Source: Cunninghamia lanceolata | Lineage: Eukaryota > Streptophyta > Pinopsida > Cupressales > Cupressaceae | Length of the DNA stretch: 64,000 nucleotides | Direction: 5' to 3' | Assembly (NCBI GenBank): GCA_027924645.1 | Contig: BSBN01001482.1 | Span: 11,736,001-11,800,000 of the forward strand | Shown here: positions 12,458 to 24,078 of the stretch, piece after piece | Layout of the letters: the number at the start of each line of letters is the position of its first letter | Numbering within the stretch: the first letter of the stretch is position 1 | The notes under the pieces: model-generated | The model's database searches: none | What the model was told of the DNA's origin: nothing | Seen by the model: only the letters and a program-made list of their open reading frames with translations | Translations under genes and position numbers: made by a program

Positions 12458-12692
12458 CTCTCAAATGACAAAAAAAACTATCATTTGAGAGTTTTAACCT
12501 TTTTATTAAAAAATAATAAAATAATACCTTTGATCGAAGAGGGTCTTTGATCGAAGGTATTATTTTATTGTTTTAATTTGGCACCCAAAGACCTTTGAAT
12601 GGAGACCCCCTTCGAACAAAGGCCTTATTATTTTAAGATTTAATAAGGCCAACAGGACCTTTGAACGAAGGAAATACCTTCATTCGAAGGTG
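12458..12692. repeat. Cluster of four foldbacks
   Basis: Four inverted repeats lie in 235 bp. CTCTCAAATGA (12458-12468) pairs with TCATTTGAGAG (12481-12491). A long imperfect palindrome at 12515-12570 is centred on TTTGATCGAAG. GGCCTTATTA (12621-12630) pairs with TAATAAGGCC (12641-12650). An ACCTT..CGAAGGT arm pair lies at 12658-12692. The shared word (T)CGAAGG(T) suggests repeated copies of one foldback unit. No transposase or target duplication was seen. Confidence 0.65.
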
Positions 12693-12813
12693 TCTGCTAT
12701 AGTTTTTTTGGCACCTTCAATTTTTCTTCATCCACAAAAGTGTAACCCACTATTGTGGGATGATCCTGTACTGCAAATCACGATGAGTTCTGCATAAGAA
12801 CTTGTGGGTTTTG

Positions 12814-13204
12814 AACAAGAACCAGATTCCTCCTAGAAGTGCTCACTTGTTGAAAGGGGGTTGAGTCTATAATCTATTCTCCGAAGTGACATTTGAAAGA
12901 ACTTCCAAGATCCAAAAGATACATTTCTATTCCTTTCTATGATTGAAATTAATGAAGTACTAAACTTATATAAAAGATATTGTTGTGCTTTGATGTTAAT
13001 ATGATTATGTGATTATGTTATCTAATTTGTTTTGTTAATGATTACTTAAGAGTTCTTATTAAATTATCATCTATTGTAATTTGCATTTGTTATTACATCT
13101 CTTTTAACATCATTGAATATATTATTCTATCTTAACTCTAAATATTAACTATAATAAAATCTGCTACAAGTAGTTAATTAATTATGGGAAAAAGTAATGT
13201 TACA
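12814..13204 (+). repeat. Element A 5' LTR, left-truncated
   Basis: Near-copy of 48760-49150, ending in TGTTACA. It starts at AACAAGAACC; the first 174 bp present in the right LTR are missing here and unrelated DNA is joined instead, so the element lost its left end. Confidence 0.75.
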
Positions 13205-13206
13205 TT

Positions 13207-13218
13207 TGGTATCAGAGC
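13207..13218 (+). promoter_or_regulatory. Element A primer binding site
   Basis: TGGTATCAGAGC, two bases after the LTR end, complementary to the 3' end of plant initiator Met tRNA. Confidence 0.85.
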
Positions 13219-16200
13219 CTAACGATCAGGCCCTTCTATCTAAAGTGTGCTATATGCTTTCAAATTTAATATTGACCAATCTATAATACACTCCTTGTAT
13301 ATATCCAACATTATACATTCACCTTAACCTCTAAGACATCAAACCCAATGTTACAAGTTATAACCTATAAACTTTGTCCATTTACTAATATGTGGTTCTT
13401 CACTTGCATTATTGAAAATCTTGGACCATAATTCTGTATGCATATTTATGTTTAAAATGTTGTCCATAGTTAGCATTACATTTTACTTTCCTAGACATAT
13501 GAATTAAACTGTAACATGTTTTAAGTCAATTTTGATAAGGCTATATAAGCTCTAAACAATCTTGTGCCTATAAGAACGTTCCATTTTATAATTTGTGGTT
13601 ATGAGATCAAATTGTATTAAGGGCTCTAACTAATTCTTCAATTATTTGCCTTGCTTCTGGCTAATTTGCAATCATAAAATTGATTCCTAACATTTTCAAA
13701 AAGATACAAAACCAAAAAAACTTATAACCAAATTTTACAATTTTATATAATATATATATTTATTATTGAAATACAAAACAAAATTAAACACTACCTTATA
13801 TCTATTTAGTGTAATATACAAATAATTATTTTTTATATTTATCTGTCCTACTCTTATTCTCTCTCCCTATCCTGTGTTACCCCATGAACTTTTGTCATTA
13901 GAAATTTGTTGTTTTTCCTATCGACTTATGCCCGCATACACCCATATAGACCCATTCGACCAAGGTCTATTTTAAAGGATCATGTTCCTTTCATAGGGCA
14001 CCGTTCCTTTTACTAAAGATAAAATAACATCGTAAAAAAAACTAAAGCACAATAAAATATGCATTACATGTGAGAGGGTGCTTCGTTAGGAAATTAAAAT
14101 ACATTTGAGATGGATCTTTGGGAGAAATTACATCAGATGGTAAATATTTAAACAAATACCATGCCTACTCGTAGAAGAAAAATGTTTTGATCGGGGATGT
14201 TACTCGAACCACATTAGCCTCCATGTTCCCGGGCAATGGACTGGTCGAAAGTGTGAAGTCTTGAATGTGTGTGTAGAGGAGCATTCATGTGTAAAGGCAA
14301 AGGTGTTTTCTATGTTTAGAAAATTATTTGATGGCCATGCCTAAAAGAACAAAAAAACACAAACATTTAAAAATATGAAAAAAACAAATTCAAGGGTGCA
14401 TTCCTAACTAAGTAGATTGTAGGTCATATTTGAAGTTTTGTTTTGTGCATGATGTTTTAATAATATGAAATATAGTCGATATCATATTTTATATTTTGAT
14501 TGAATTAAAGACGCGAGCCTTTTTATAGATGTATATTTGGGGTACTAACTATTGTGAATGGGATATCACATGTCCTAGAGAAGCTAGAATTATTCTCTTA
14601 CAAACTTGTTAGTGGGACTATGCAAAAGATTGTCATTTGAAATAGATGTATTCATAATTCAATGAACATAGTTCATTTGGATTGAAGAGTTCTACAAATT
14701 AGTTCGATTACAAACTATAATTTTGTGTTTACTAATCATTTGCTCTATGGATTTGTTGATATTGGCTATATTCACATTAATAAATAATTGCATTGTTACT
14801 TATTGGATAGAATTTTTGAATTACCTCCACTCGTTGCATTTTTTGCACTACATGATAAGCCGATATTAGTTGTAATAGCTATTTCATCTATTTATGGTTC
14901 AATAAAGTTGATCCCGTACTAGTATTATGGTTGTTTAGGCATTTGGGCAATGCAGTGGGAATCGTGCATGATTTGCACCTATGAATTGTAATCCTCATGT
15001 TATGTGGATAATATTCAATATAATGGCTGAATAGTTGAAGGATCTCATGAAATATTCTCTTTGAGATAAGGTCTTCTTATAATTAATACATCATCCATGA
15101 TTTATATCCTTCATTGTGTTATCCTTAAGCTCGCACACCATTCACATTTTATCTTCCTCAAAGGCTTCTATAGACATTGTGGTCATCACTTTACATTCTT
15201 GATTGCATAGACATCATATTCTATTCAATACCCATTGTTCTATTGTATGCACTCTCATAAGATGGTGGTAACTTCTTCATTTTCCTTCCTTAGAATGGGT
15301 ATTAATTCTTCAAGGACCTATCATTTCCTAAGTCCAACATTTGATTCTTTCTTAAGCTATATTAATAACTCCTCGAATCTTTTATTGAAGACCCTAATAG
15401 ACTCATGTTTCTTTGTTGGTAAGTGTAAAATTATTAATGAGAAACATGTTACAATCATGTGTCTCTAATCAATTTAAATTCTTTCTCAAAATCATTTTGT
15501 AGTTTATAAGGCGTTACAATGATATGATGATATACCCATGAGTTGTCATTCCTCGTAAGAGCAGTTGAAGATTACTACCACTAATGATATGCATTTGTCT
15601 ATCTAATGGATGTTTAAATTTGTATGCACATTCTCTAGTGTCTAATAGGTTATTTTGTCTCATCACTAATAAACATGAACAATGTCTACCTCTTCTAGAT
15701 AGGACTCAAAGGATTAGCCATCGCTTTTTTTGTTCCTTTGTATGGGTTACTAGACTTTGTATTTCCTAAGTGTGTATCATGAATATTCCTATTCTCTCTT
15801 AGCACTTTCCAATATGCCCTGACATTTAAACTTTCCTTCTATCAAGAATCTTGATCGCTAAATGTCCTCAAACTCCATTTTTATCATCGATTAGTTAGTA
15901 TGCCTCATTATCCATATATGCATTTCTCTTTTCACCCATGATGAAACTCTAAAGTTCTATATCAAGATGGGGACTTCATCTTCTTCATCAAGAATGGATA
16001 GTTGTATAAAAATCTTTGGTCACTTATTTTTCATGGGTGACAAACTACTTCCTACCTTTAGCTCTCTCCAACTCAAGTTTTCAATTGGGATTGAGTTGAT
16101 TCTTTAGTATTAGACTTTTGTTTCCTTCCATAGCTTTCATTTTACTTTTTTGCTCCATAAATTTTATTGATTCTTTACTTTTATAGTGTCTCCTTTATTT

Positions 16201-16774
16201 GGATGTAGGTTCATTAACTCCTTTGATGACATAAGTCGTCTAATTAATTGTCCTATTTTTAATGATGCATGTCCTTTTATGTATGAAAATTATTTATCAT
16301 TCTAATTCTTGATCTCTTCTACCATAGATATCTTGAATAAAGTTAAAAATACCTTGACAAGTGATTGGGTAGATGGAACTTCAGATAATCAATCTTCAAC
16401 TAGATAGTCTTTCTAAATAATTGGTTATATTCACACTCCTATCTTCTATGCGTGCTCTCATATTGATATATCCCAAAGAAATTTGTAAATTCCTCAGTTA
16501 ACTTCTCCCATCTTTCCTTATTATCTTGGATTGGCTCCTCAATTTGTTAGTTAGTTATCTCTCAATGTATATATCCATTTTAGTGTGTCATTATTAATGT
16601 TTTATCAACAAACTTTATAATTAAGTTGACCTTATACAAATAATATCATCAAAAGTATTATAACAATAAAGGATCCAATAATAATCATGAAATAAATAAT
16701 AGACCAAGTATTTGTTTAATGTAAGTTACATTGTGCGCCCATAACTCACAAGTCCCAGGATCATTTTCACATCT
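13219..16774. other. Left internal part of element A, no gene recognised
   Basis: About 3.5 kb of AT-rich DNA between A's primer site and element B. Short minus-strand stretches between 15.0 and 16.55 kb look faintly coding, but stops and frame changes are too many for an assignment. Confidence 0.4.
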
Positions 16775-16779
16775 TAAAC
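16775..16779. repeat. Element B target duplication, left copy
   Basis: TAAAC, matched at 47245-47249 directly after the right end of element B. Confidence 0.85.
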
Positions 16780-17565
16780 TGTTACATCCCCAACTTATGA
16801 TTTAGCTTAATCTTACTTTTGTCTGGTAAACAAGATAATTAATCATAGTTTAATGATTTGATGTTTGTAGAAAATATCAAATAGAATCATTGATTATATG
16901 AATATTGACTAATGTTTAGTATAGACATGAGATTACATGTTGATAAGATTATTTTATCATAATGTTTTACGAATCAAATGATGATACACTAATCATGGTT
17001 ATATGGTTGTGAGTGTAATTAGGAAAAGAATCTTCCTCCAAGGACGGAAGGAGAGTATCACCCGAGAGGAGGAGATAGATGCTGGGAAAAGGTCAGATTG
17101 TCATCTGAGTATCAAAATTAGTCTTTGTGAACCCATGCAAGGTAGAGTGAGTTATCACCTTTCCTTTGTTAGTCATTTTTAGTCGATCTGTGTTAGCATG
17201 ACAATTTGAGTTATTTCGATGTCATTCACGTTGATTCGACTAGACGATGTTCTTAGAACATCAATTTTGGTCGATAAGTAATCTCACCTAGTTGTCGAGT
17301 ATTTCCTTGTTTCCTTATCTATTTCCTTAATTAGGTTTTGTGATTATCATTTTATTTATATATATATTAATTATGGTTATTATGGCAAAGAGGAGTAAAA
17401 CTCGACCCCGAGGTCGCATTTTGTTGTTGTGCCACCCTAGCAATGGTGTTATCATTTGGTGACACCTTGGATTATTTGTTAACCCTTAAACATCATTTAG
17501 ATGTAGGGGAAATTATGTGTGTGATATAATTATTCTTAACCTCCATAGAGGTCGAGCACCCTTAT
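16780..17565 (+). repeat. Element B 5' LTR, first part
   Basis: Starts TGTTACATCCCC after the target duplication and is cut by element C at CTTAT (17561-17565). It has no counterpart at the 3' end because that LTR is truncated. Confidence 0.75.
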
Positions 17566-18414
17566 TGATGCAGGAGCATCCAGAGGTGTAAGAGCAATCT
17601 TGCATCACCCAAAAAAAGATGTTGATTCAAATCATTTATGTTATTTTTATTTCTTTTCAAAATTAGTGTTTTTGGTTCCATAATCACTTGAATAATGATG
17701 TAGAACCTTCAGTTTTTCTGAAATGCTAAAAATAGCAAATTGCTATTTTTGGAAAGTTTGCATTTGGGCATGGATTGAAGCAAAAATTTATAGGAAGATT
17801 TGTAAATGGAAAATAAGACCTTTGGCAAAGGAATCATGCAAATATCATTTGTGAGCTAAAAGATATTAAAGTTTCTGTTTCCCAAAAAATGCCTGGAAAT
17901 TATTCAAATTTAGGTTTGAGGCACTAAACAGCCTTGTATGGGCCTGAAAATAGGTGGAACTAGCATAGCAGGTTATAAGTGCGTAGAGCACTCTATGAGA
18001 TTTTTGGTGCTTCAAACAGTTCATCAATCAGACACCCAGATCAAAAGTTATGGCTCTCAGAAGTTGACCTATTTTTGGAGGGAGATGCAAAATTCAAAAT
18101 TTGGCTGGAGGCCGCCAAAAAGGCTATTAATAACCATTTTTGGGAACCCTTGGCAGTAGTAGAGATAAGGGGGAAAGTGTAGAGTCAAGAATAGGTAGGA
18201 AAATAGAAACCCTAGTAAGATTTGGGGTTACAGAAGGCGAAAGATTCTAGAATCTTGAGATTGGAAGTTGTAATGCATTGTAGCCTATGGAGGATTCATC
18301 CTCTGATTGTATTTGAGCTTCTATAATGTAATGAGTTATCCAAATCAATAAAAGAACATTCTATTTTCTATGTGCAATTTCTCTTGTTTGTTTTGTGATT
18401 TACCCCCTTGATCA
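17566..18414 (+). repeat. Element C 5' LTR (849 bp)
   Basis: Matches 38110-38956 along its length with scattered substitutions, roughly one in ten over the first 200 bases. A poly(A) signal AATAAA lies at 18347-18352. Ends TG..CA. Confidence 0.93.
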
Positions 18415-18416
18415 AG

Positions 18417-18428
18417 TGGTATCAGAGC
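18417..18428 (+). promoter_or_regulatory. Element C primer binding site
   Basis: TGGTATCAGAGC starts two bases after the LTR end; initiator Met tRNA type. Confidence 0.9.
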
Positions 18429-18515
18429 AAGGGTTCCTGAGTGTGTAGATAGATCACTGACCATGAGGCAGTTTGCACTAGGACCTAAGGTTGTGGGTTT
18501 GCTGCAGAGATCAAG

Positions 18516-19560
18516 ATGCCTCCATGAAGAAACTATGTCAGAAGAAATGCTTTGATGGAAGAGGGTTTTAGAGCCCTGCAAAGGAAGATTGATGCATTGC
18601 AAGAGGAGTTGCGAAGAGGGTTTGAGCCGAGAACAAGAGAAGAAAGTGATGATGAAGCTAAAGAAGAGATATCTAAGGAAGAACAAGAAGCTGTAGGAGA
18701 TCTTGCAGAAGTTAGGTTGTTGAGGGCCATTTTGAAGATCAGAAAGAGGCCTAGGATCAAAGTTCCTACCTATTGTGGAGATTTGAATCCAGAACACCTT
18801 ATTGATTGGATCAATGACGTGGAGGAATATTTCAAGTATGAAGATGTGGAGGACCTAGATCAGGTAAAGTTTGCAAAAATAAAGTTGAAGGGCCATACCA
18901 GTATTTGGTGGAAGGCAGTCTAGTTAGAGAGGAATATAAGAGGAAAAGGAAATATTACTAGATGGGATCGGATGGTGGAAAAACTAAAGAAGCATTTTAG
19001 TCTTGTGGACTATGAGATGGAGTTGCTGAAGAAGGTACAAGGATTGAAGTAAGGTAACAAGTCTATTAAGGAGTATACAGTAGATTTTTATAAAATTACT
19101 ATTAGGAAAGGCCATGTAGAGGCCAACAAGGAGAAGGTAGCTTGTTACATTAATGGGTTGAGGCCAAGTATTCAAGAGGAGCTAAGCTTAGTCAAAATGA
19201 CCACCATTGAAGATGCATACTAGTTTTCCCTGAAGGTGGAAGAGAAGCTGAATAAAATATTCGAAAGCAAGCAATGGGGAAGATGTCAAGGTGGAAGGAC
19301 TGGTGGAAGGTCCTATAGAGGCTGAAATGAAGATCAAAAGAAAAGTGATGAAGCTAGTACTAGTCAAAATTAGAGAGGAGATAATGCCTACTACCCTTGT
19401 GACCAGAACAATGGTGAGCAAAGAGGAAGAGGAAGAGACAGACCTAGGCAAGGACCTGGAAGAGGAGGTTTTAGAGGAACCTATTTCCAATGTGGAGAAG
19501 AAGAGCATCGAGCATACAAGTGTCTGCACCATCAAGGAAGGATGAATAGAAGACTTGAAG
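18516..19560 (+). pseudogene. Element C gag (capsid/nucleocapsid)
   Basis: The ATG at 18516 begins MPP, and the frame continues through an ATG at 18555. A coiled, charged N-terminal part is followed by the retrotransposon gag capsid region (LIDWINDVEEYFKYEDVED, WW near 18907, then MVEKLKKHF), an RG-rich tail, and one zinc knuckle near 19487-19531. In the knuckle the first Cys is replaced by Tyr (YFQCGEEEHRAYKC), a G-to-A change. In-frame stops lie at 18525, 18921, 19050 and later. Gag would package the element's RNA. It sits directly after the primer site, as expected. The product cannot be made in full. Confidence 0.85.
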
Positions 19561-19659
19561 GTAATGCACAAGTTACACATGTAGATGAATATGCACAATC
19601 TAAGCATTTTGAAGATGTTGAAAGGGGAGAAACCCTAGTTGTCAAAAGAACCTTGTTGA

Positions 19660-20380
19660 ATGAGCAGAAAGAATCAGATCAGAGGAAGAGTTTATTCCAC
19701 ACAAGGTGCAAATGTGAAGGTAAGTGTTGTGATATTATTATTGATAGTGGAAGAACTGACAATCTTGTTTAAGAGGAGATGGTTAACAAGCTGAAGTTGA
19801 CAATAAGAAGGCATCCACATCCATATCAGATTGCATGGTTGCAAGACCATAGAGCTTTGGTTAATGAACAATTTTTAGTTAAGTTCAAGATTGGTGAGTA
19901 CCATGATGAGGTGTTGTGTGACATCATACTGATGGATGCATGCCATATGTTATTGGGGAGGCTGTGGTAGTATGATAGGTGCACTGTCCATGATGGCCAT
20001 GCACACACATATTCCCTAACAAAGGATGGAGTTCATCATAAGTTGAAGCCCTTGAATGAGGTGGAAGAAAAGGTATGTAGTACTGCCAAAATTTGCTTGG
20101 TAGATGGTAGAAAATGTTTGAAGGGTATGAAGCATGAGCATAATTGATTTGCATTGATTCCTAAGATTAGTTAAGATAAATGCAAAGATGTAGCAACAAA
20201 AGTCTCAAATCTATTGGAAGAATTTCAGGACATTATCTCTAATAATGTACCAAAAGTTTAACACCAATGAGGAAGATAAGTCATCAAATGTATTTGATAC
20301 CAGGAGCCAGTTTGCCGAATAAGGCAACCCACAAAATGACCCCTGTAGAGAATGAAGAGCTGAACAGACAAGTTTAGGAG
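19660..20380 (+). pseudogene. Element C protease and linker to reverse transcriptase
   Basis: The aspartic protease is marked by IIIDSGRTDNLV (19735-19770) with the DSG active site kept, and about 60 codons later by CHMLLGRLW, the conserved hydrophobic-Leu-Gly motif. A stop follows each block, and several more lie in the linker up to the reverse transcriptase. The enzyme would process the element's own polyprotein. Confidence 0.75.
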
Positions 20381-21248
20381 TTGTTGAGGAATGGACTAAT
20401 AAGGGAGATCCTAAGTCCATGTGTGGTACCTGCAGTACTAGCACTGAAGAAAGATGGAGAGTGGAGGATGTGTACAGACTCCCAAGCCATCAACAAGATC
20501 ATGATCAAGTATAGATTTGCATTGCCTAGAATGGATGACATAATGGATTGTTTGAGTGGAGCTAAGTACTTCACGAAGATTGACCTGAAGAGTGGGTATC
20601 ACCATATCTGAATCAGAGAAGGAGACAAATGAAAGTCAGCCTTCAAGACAAAGGAAGGTTTGTATGAGTGGTTAGTCATGCCATTTGGGCTAGCCAATGC
20701 ACCAAGCACATTCATGCGGCTCATGAAAAAGGTATTGAAAGAGTTTTTGGGAAGTTTTGTTATTGTTTATTTTGATAATATTTTGATTTTTAGTAAGACT
20801 TGGGATGAGCATCCGATGCATATCAAAAGAGTTTTGGAGAAGCTGAGGGAGGAGAAGTTGTTGATTAATCTAAAGAAATTTAGTTTTGCAAAGAAGGAGT
20901 TGGTATACCTAGGATTTGTTGTCTCAGAGGAAGGTCTTAAGATGGACCTAGAAAAAGTAAGGACTATCATTGAATGGCCTACACCAAGGAGTGCTATAGA
21001 GGTAAGATCTTTTCATGGTTTGGAAAGTTTTTATAGAAAATTTATCAAGAATTTTAGTAGCATTTGTGCACCCCTAATTGAGACAATGAGAAGGGATAGA
21101 AAAGAGTTTAGATGGACTACAGGAGTAGCCAAGAGTGTTGATACATTGAAGCAAAAAGTCACAGAGCAACCTATTTTGGCATTTCCAGATTTTAATAAGG
21201 TATTTCAGGTAGATTGTGATGCCAGTGGCAGTGCCATACTAGCTATTT
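20381..21248 (+). pseudogene. Element C reverse transcriptase and start of RNase H
   Basis: Fingers and palm are visible in order: [38 protein letters not shown], then FKTKEGLYEWLVMPFGLANAPSTF across two stops. The catalytic box reads YFDNIL, so the second Asp of the usual YFDD is Asn (a G-to-A change). The connection domain (GFVVSEEGLKMD, FHGLESFYRKFIKNFS) leads to the RNase H start DCDASGSAI. The frame is cut here by element D and resumes at 28911 in the next codon. An old, inactive copy. Confidence 0.92.
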
Positions 21249-22360
21249 TGTTGGCAAGATACACTGCTAGGCATGTTAGGTGTTGTCATTGATGGAAACT
21301 AAATCTATCTTACACATCCGCATTGTATCACTTGATCATACTAGAAGTCAGATTATAGATTTGTCTAAGTTCGGATAGATAGGAACAGAGCTTATGACAG
21401 GGTTCAACATTTTGGTCTGTATTTCTCCACAGGTTATCATATTGTGCTGCGGATCTGAAGGAATGTTAAGGGATGTTAGGGCTACCTAAATCCAGATTTT
21501 TAGCCTCCGATGATAAAGGGATTGAAAGTTACAAGCATATGAGTATCAAGTTTTGGTGAGACAGTCTAGTCTAGTGAAGAACATACCGACTTGGTGTTTG
21601 ATCCCTGTACGAATTAAGAGAAGTGGTTGGTTGAGTGATTTATGAGATCCAATGGTATTGGCCGACATGTGTGGTGATTTGTATTCATAAGTTGTGGTCC
21701 GCATTGATATTTGTGCATAGATTCAGCTGACAGAACAATGTTCTTGAAAATGCCTCTAAGGTTTCTTGAGGCCAACTACAGTTGATGAAATTTCATATAG
21801 CAAATATATATAATCAATGGGTGCAAGCATTTTGTTATATGGTTATGCGAATATGAGATAAGAGGTGAGAAGTGTGGCAGTATCAAGTGCGAAGCAGAGA
21901 TCTAAAGCTTAGATCATGGCAGAATAGTAAAATAGGGCAGTGAAAGATGAAGTGTGTGAAGTCAATATATTGATCCTAACCGGAACTATAATCTTGCATT
22001 GTTAGATGCTATTCTTCAGTTCAAGTACTTCTGTGAACTCTTTGTAATCAATCTTGTAGGCAGCGAGCCTCCTTTGAGTAGTGAGCTCTGGGCAGTGTGC
22101 TTGAAGGCATGTGCCTTCCCATTTTGTAATACTTTTAACAGAGCATAAAATCTTGTGGGTTAACCCCCACCATGGTTTTTCCCTTAACCGGGTTTCCACG
22201 TAAAAATCCTGGTGTTCATGTGTAATGATTTTGTTGCTGCTATTCTTGAGTTCATGTTTCTTTCTTTTGAATGTATGTGGTAAATTAATAAAGGAACAAA
22301 ATAATAAGTTTTGCAGAACACTGATTCACTCCCCCCTCTCAGTATTCCTTAATTTCAACA
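21249..22360 (+). repeat. Element D 5' LTR (about 1112 bp)
   Basis: Pairs with 27802-28910 along its length with roughly one difference in ten bases over the first 150. A poly(A) signal AATAAA lies at 22287-22292. Confidence 0.92.
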
Positions 22361-22362
22361 AT

Positions 22363-22374
22363 TGGTATAAGAGC
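22363..22374 (+). promoter_or_regulatory. Element D primer binding site
   Basis: TGGTATAAGAGC, one change from the initiator Met tRNA complement, two bases after the LTR. Confidence 0.85.
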
Positions 22375-22428
22375 AAGGTTCCTTGGAAGAAGTTTAAAAG
22401 CTTGAGGAAGATCTAGGAAGGTGTTTCA

Positions 22429-23652
22429 ATGGGTTTATCTAGGTATTCTGATGGCATCAATGAACAACTTCAAGTTTCTTTAGAAGATCTTGATCAGTCC
22501 AGAGCAGAAGTCAAAGAAGTGAAAGAAAATCTTAAAGATGATGAGGATTTCATTCAGACTTTAAAGGGGCAACTGAGCAAATCCAATGGAAAAAGGAGGG
22601 AGCTACTTCAACAGTTAGCAAATCATAATGAAGATAATGATATGGATGAGGCTCTGAAGTAGAAGACAAAGGAATGTGAGAAGATGGCAAAAGAAGTTGT
22701 CCTAAAACATGAGATGGAATCTAGGGTGATGAGGTTAACCAAGGAAATTGAGGAAAGGAAGAAGACTAAAGAAAAATTGAATCAATCTCTTAAAGAAAGA
22801 ACAAAAGAGTGTTGTAGATTAGACAGAATAATTGGCCATCTAGAGTCTGATCTTCAAGAAACCAGGGATAATGAGGAACAACTTGAAAGGCAAATTGTTA
22901 TTCTCAAACATGACCTAGAAACTGCAAATGAATACAAAGAGAAGTTCAAGATAAGCTTAGCTAAACTTGAAGTGTTGCTTGATAGTCAGAAAATGGCAGA
23001 TGATAAGCATGGTCTAGGATATGAGAAAGGTGAAAGTTCTGGATCCGGTCAAAGAAATCATAAATCAAGGAATCAGATAAACAGACCTAGAAGACCTCTG
23101 GTAAGACAACCTAATGCTCAAAGGTATCCATCTTTCAATGGAAATTGTTTCAATTGCAATAAATTTGGTCATAGAGCTACTCAGTGTAGAAGTAGAGTGA
23201 ATCAAAATGGTCCATCTTTCTCCAGTCAATGCTTTAATTGTAAAAGGTATGGTCATAGATCTAATGAATGCAGAAGTATGACAATGAGCTTCTCTAACAA
23301 CAGAAGAAATGTCAATTCTTTCCATGGAAATTGTTTTACATACAATAGATTTGGACACATGGCTAATTAGTGTAGATCAAGAAGAAATCAAGTAAATGAG
23401 CAAAGAAATGTTGTGTGCTTCAATTGCAATAGATACGGTCATATTGCAAGATTCTACAAAAGAAGGAATGATGATAGAAAAGGTCCGTTAAATAGAAACC
23501 AAAATATGCAGGGACAACATAAAGGCAAGGGTAAAGTAAATGTGAATGAGATCTAGAATGAAATGAACAGAACATGGGTAAAGAAAAGTGAAGTGAATGA
23601 TGGTGATGGGTCCGCACCGAAATCTGGTGCTTTTAATTCCTCTAGGAATTGA
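22429..23652 (+). pseudogene. Element D gag with coiled coil and four CCHC knuckles
   Basis: The reading begins MGLSRYSDG at 22429. About 200 codons of Lys/Glu/Leu-rich coiled coil follow (stop at 22660), then a basic Arg/Asn/Gly linker and four zinc knuckles at 23146-23187, 23230-23271, 23332-23373 and 23416-23456. The first two are intact CX2CX4HX4C (CFNCNKFGHRATQC, CFNCKRYGHRSNEC). The third has its second Cys changed to Tyr and a stop before the last Cys; the fourth ends in Tyr. These are nucleic-acid binding units of gag nucleocapsid. Four in a row is more than most plant gags carry. The coiled coil resembles the Leu/Glu/Lys-rich gag of element G at 49.2 kb. Confidence 0.8.
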
Positions 23653-24078
23653 AACAGGAGCTCTGGCTCAAGGGGAGCTGCATTGAAAATCTAATTCCCC
23701 CTACTAGTAAGTGGGTGCTTGAATTTGGCACAATGAATAAAGATAAAGAAGCCTATTGCAGTTCTGTTGAAGCAAATTTTGGAAAAAAGAAGTTAATGCG
23801 AGTGATTGCGGAGCAATTGAAGATTGACTGTATGCAGAAACAGTGTAATCAGATGTATTAGGGAACAGCATTTATTACAATGGCAAATTAGGTTTTGTGA
23901 AGAATAAAAGGTCATTTACTCAACATTTGAATCACTTTGCATTTGAAGAGAACAAGGAGAAGAGCACCTAAGCTGAGATTTTAAAGATTTGAAATGCTAA
24001 AAGTGAATTCAACAACTAACCCTAACCGGCGAAACAAGGCATTCTCTGTGAAACTCTCTGAATTTGCAATCTTTGGAT

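Noticed and set aside
13207..13218. Possible tRNA gene at the Met-tRNA match
   Set aside because: Only 12 bases match; these are primer binding sites of LTR elements and no cloverleaf can be formed.
15000..16550. Minus-strand coding-like pieces inside element A
   Set aside because: Frames change often, stops are frequent and no motif of gag or pol can be aligned by eye.
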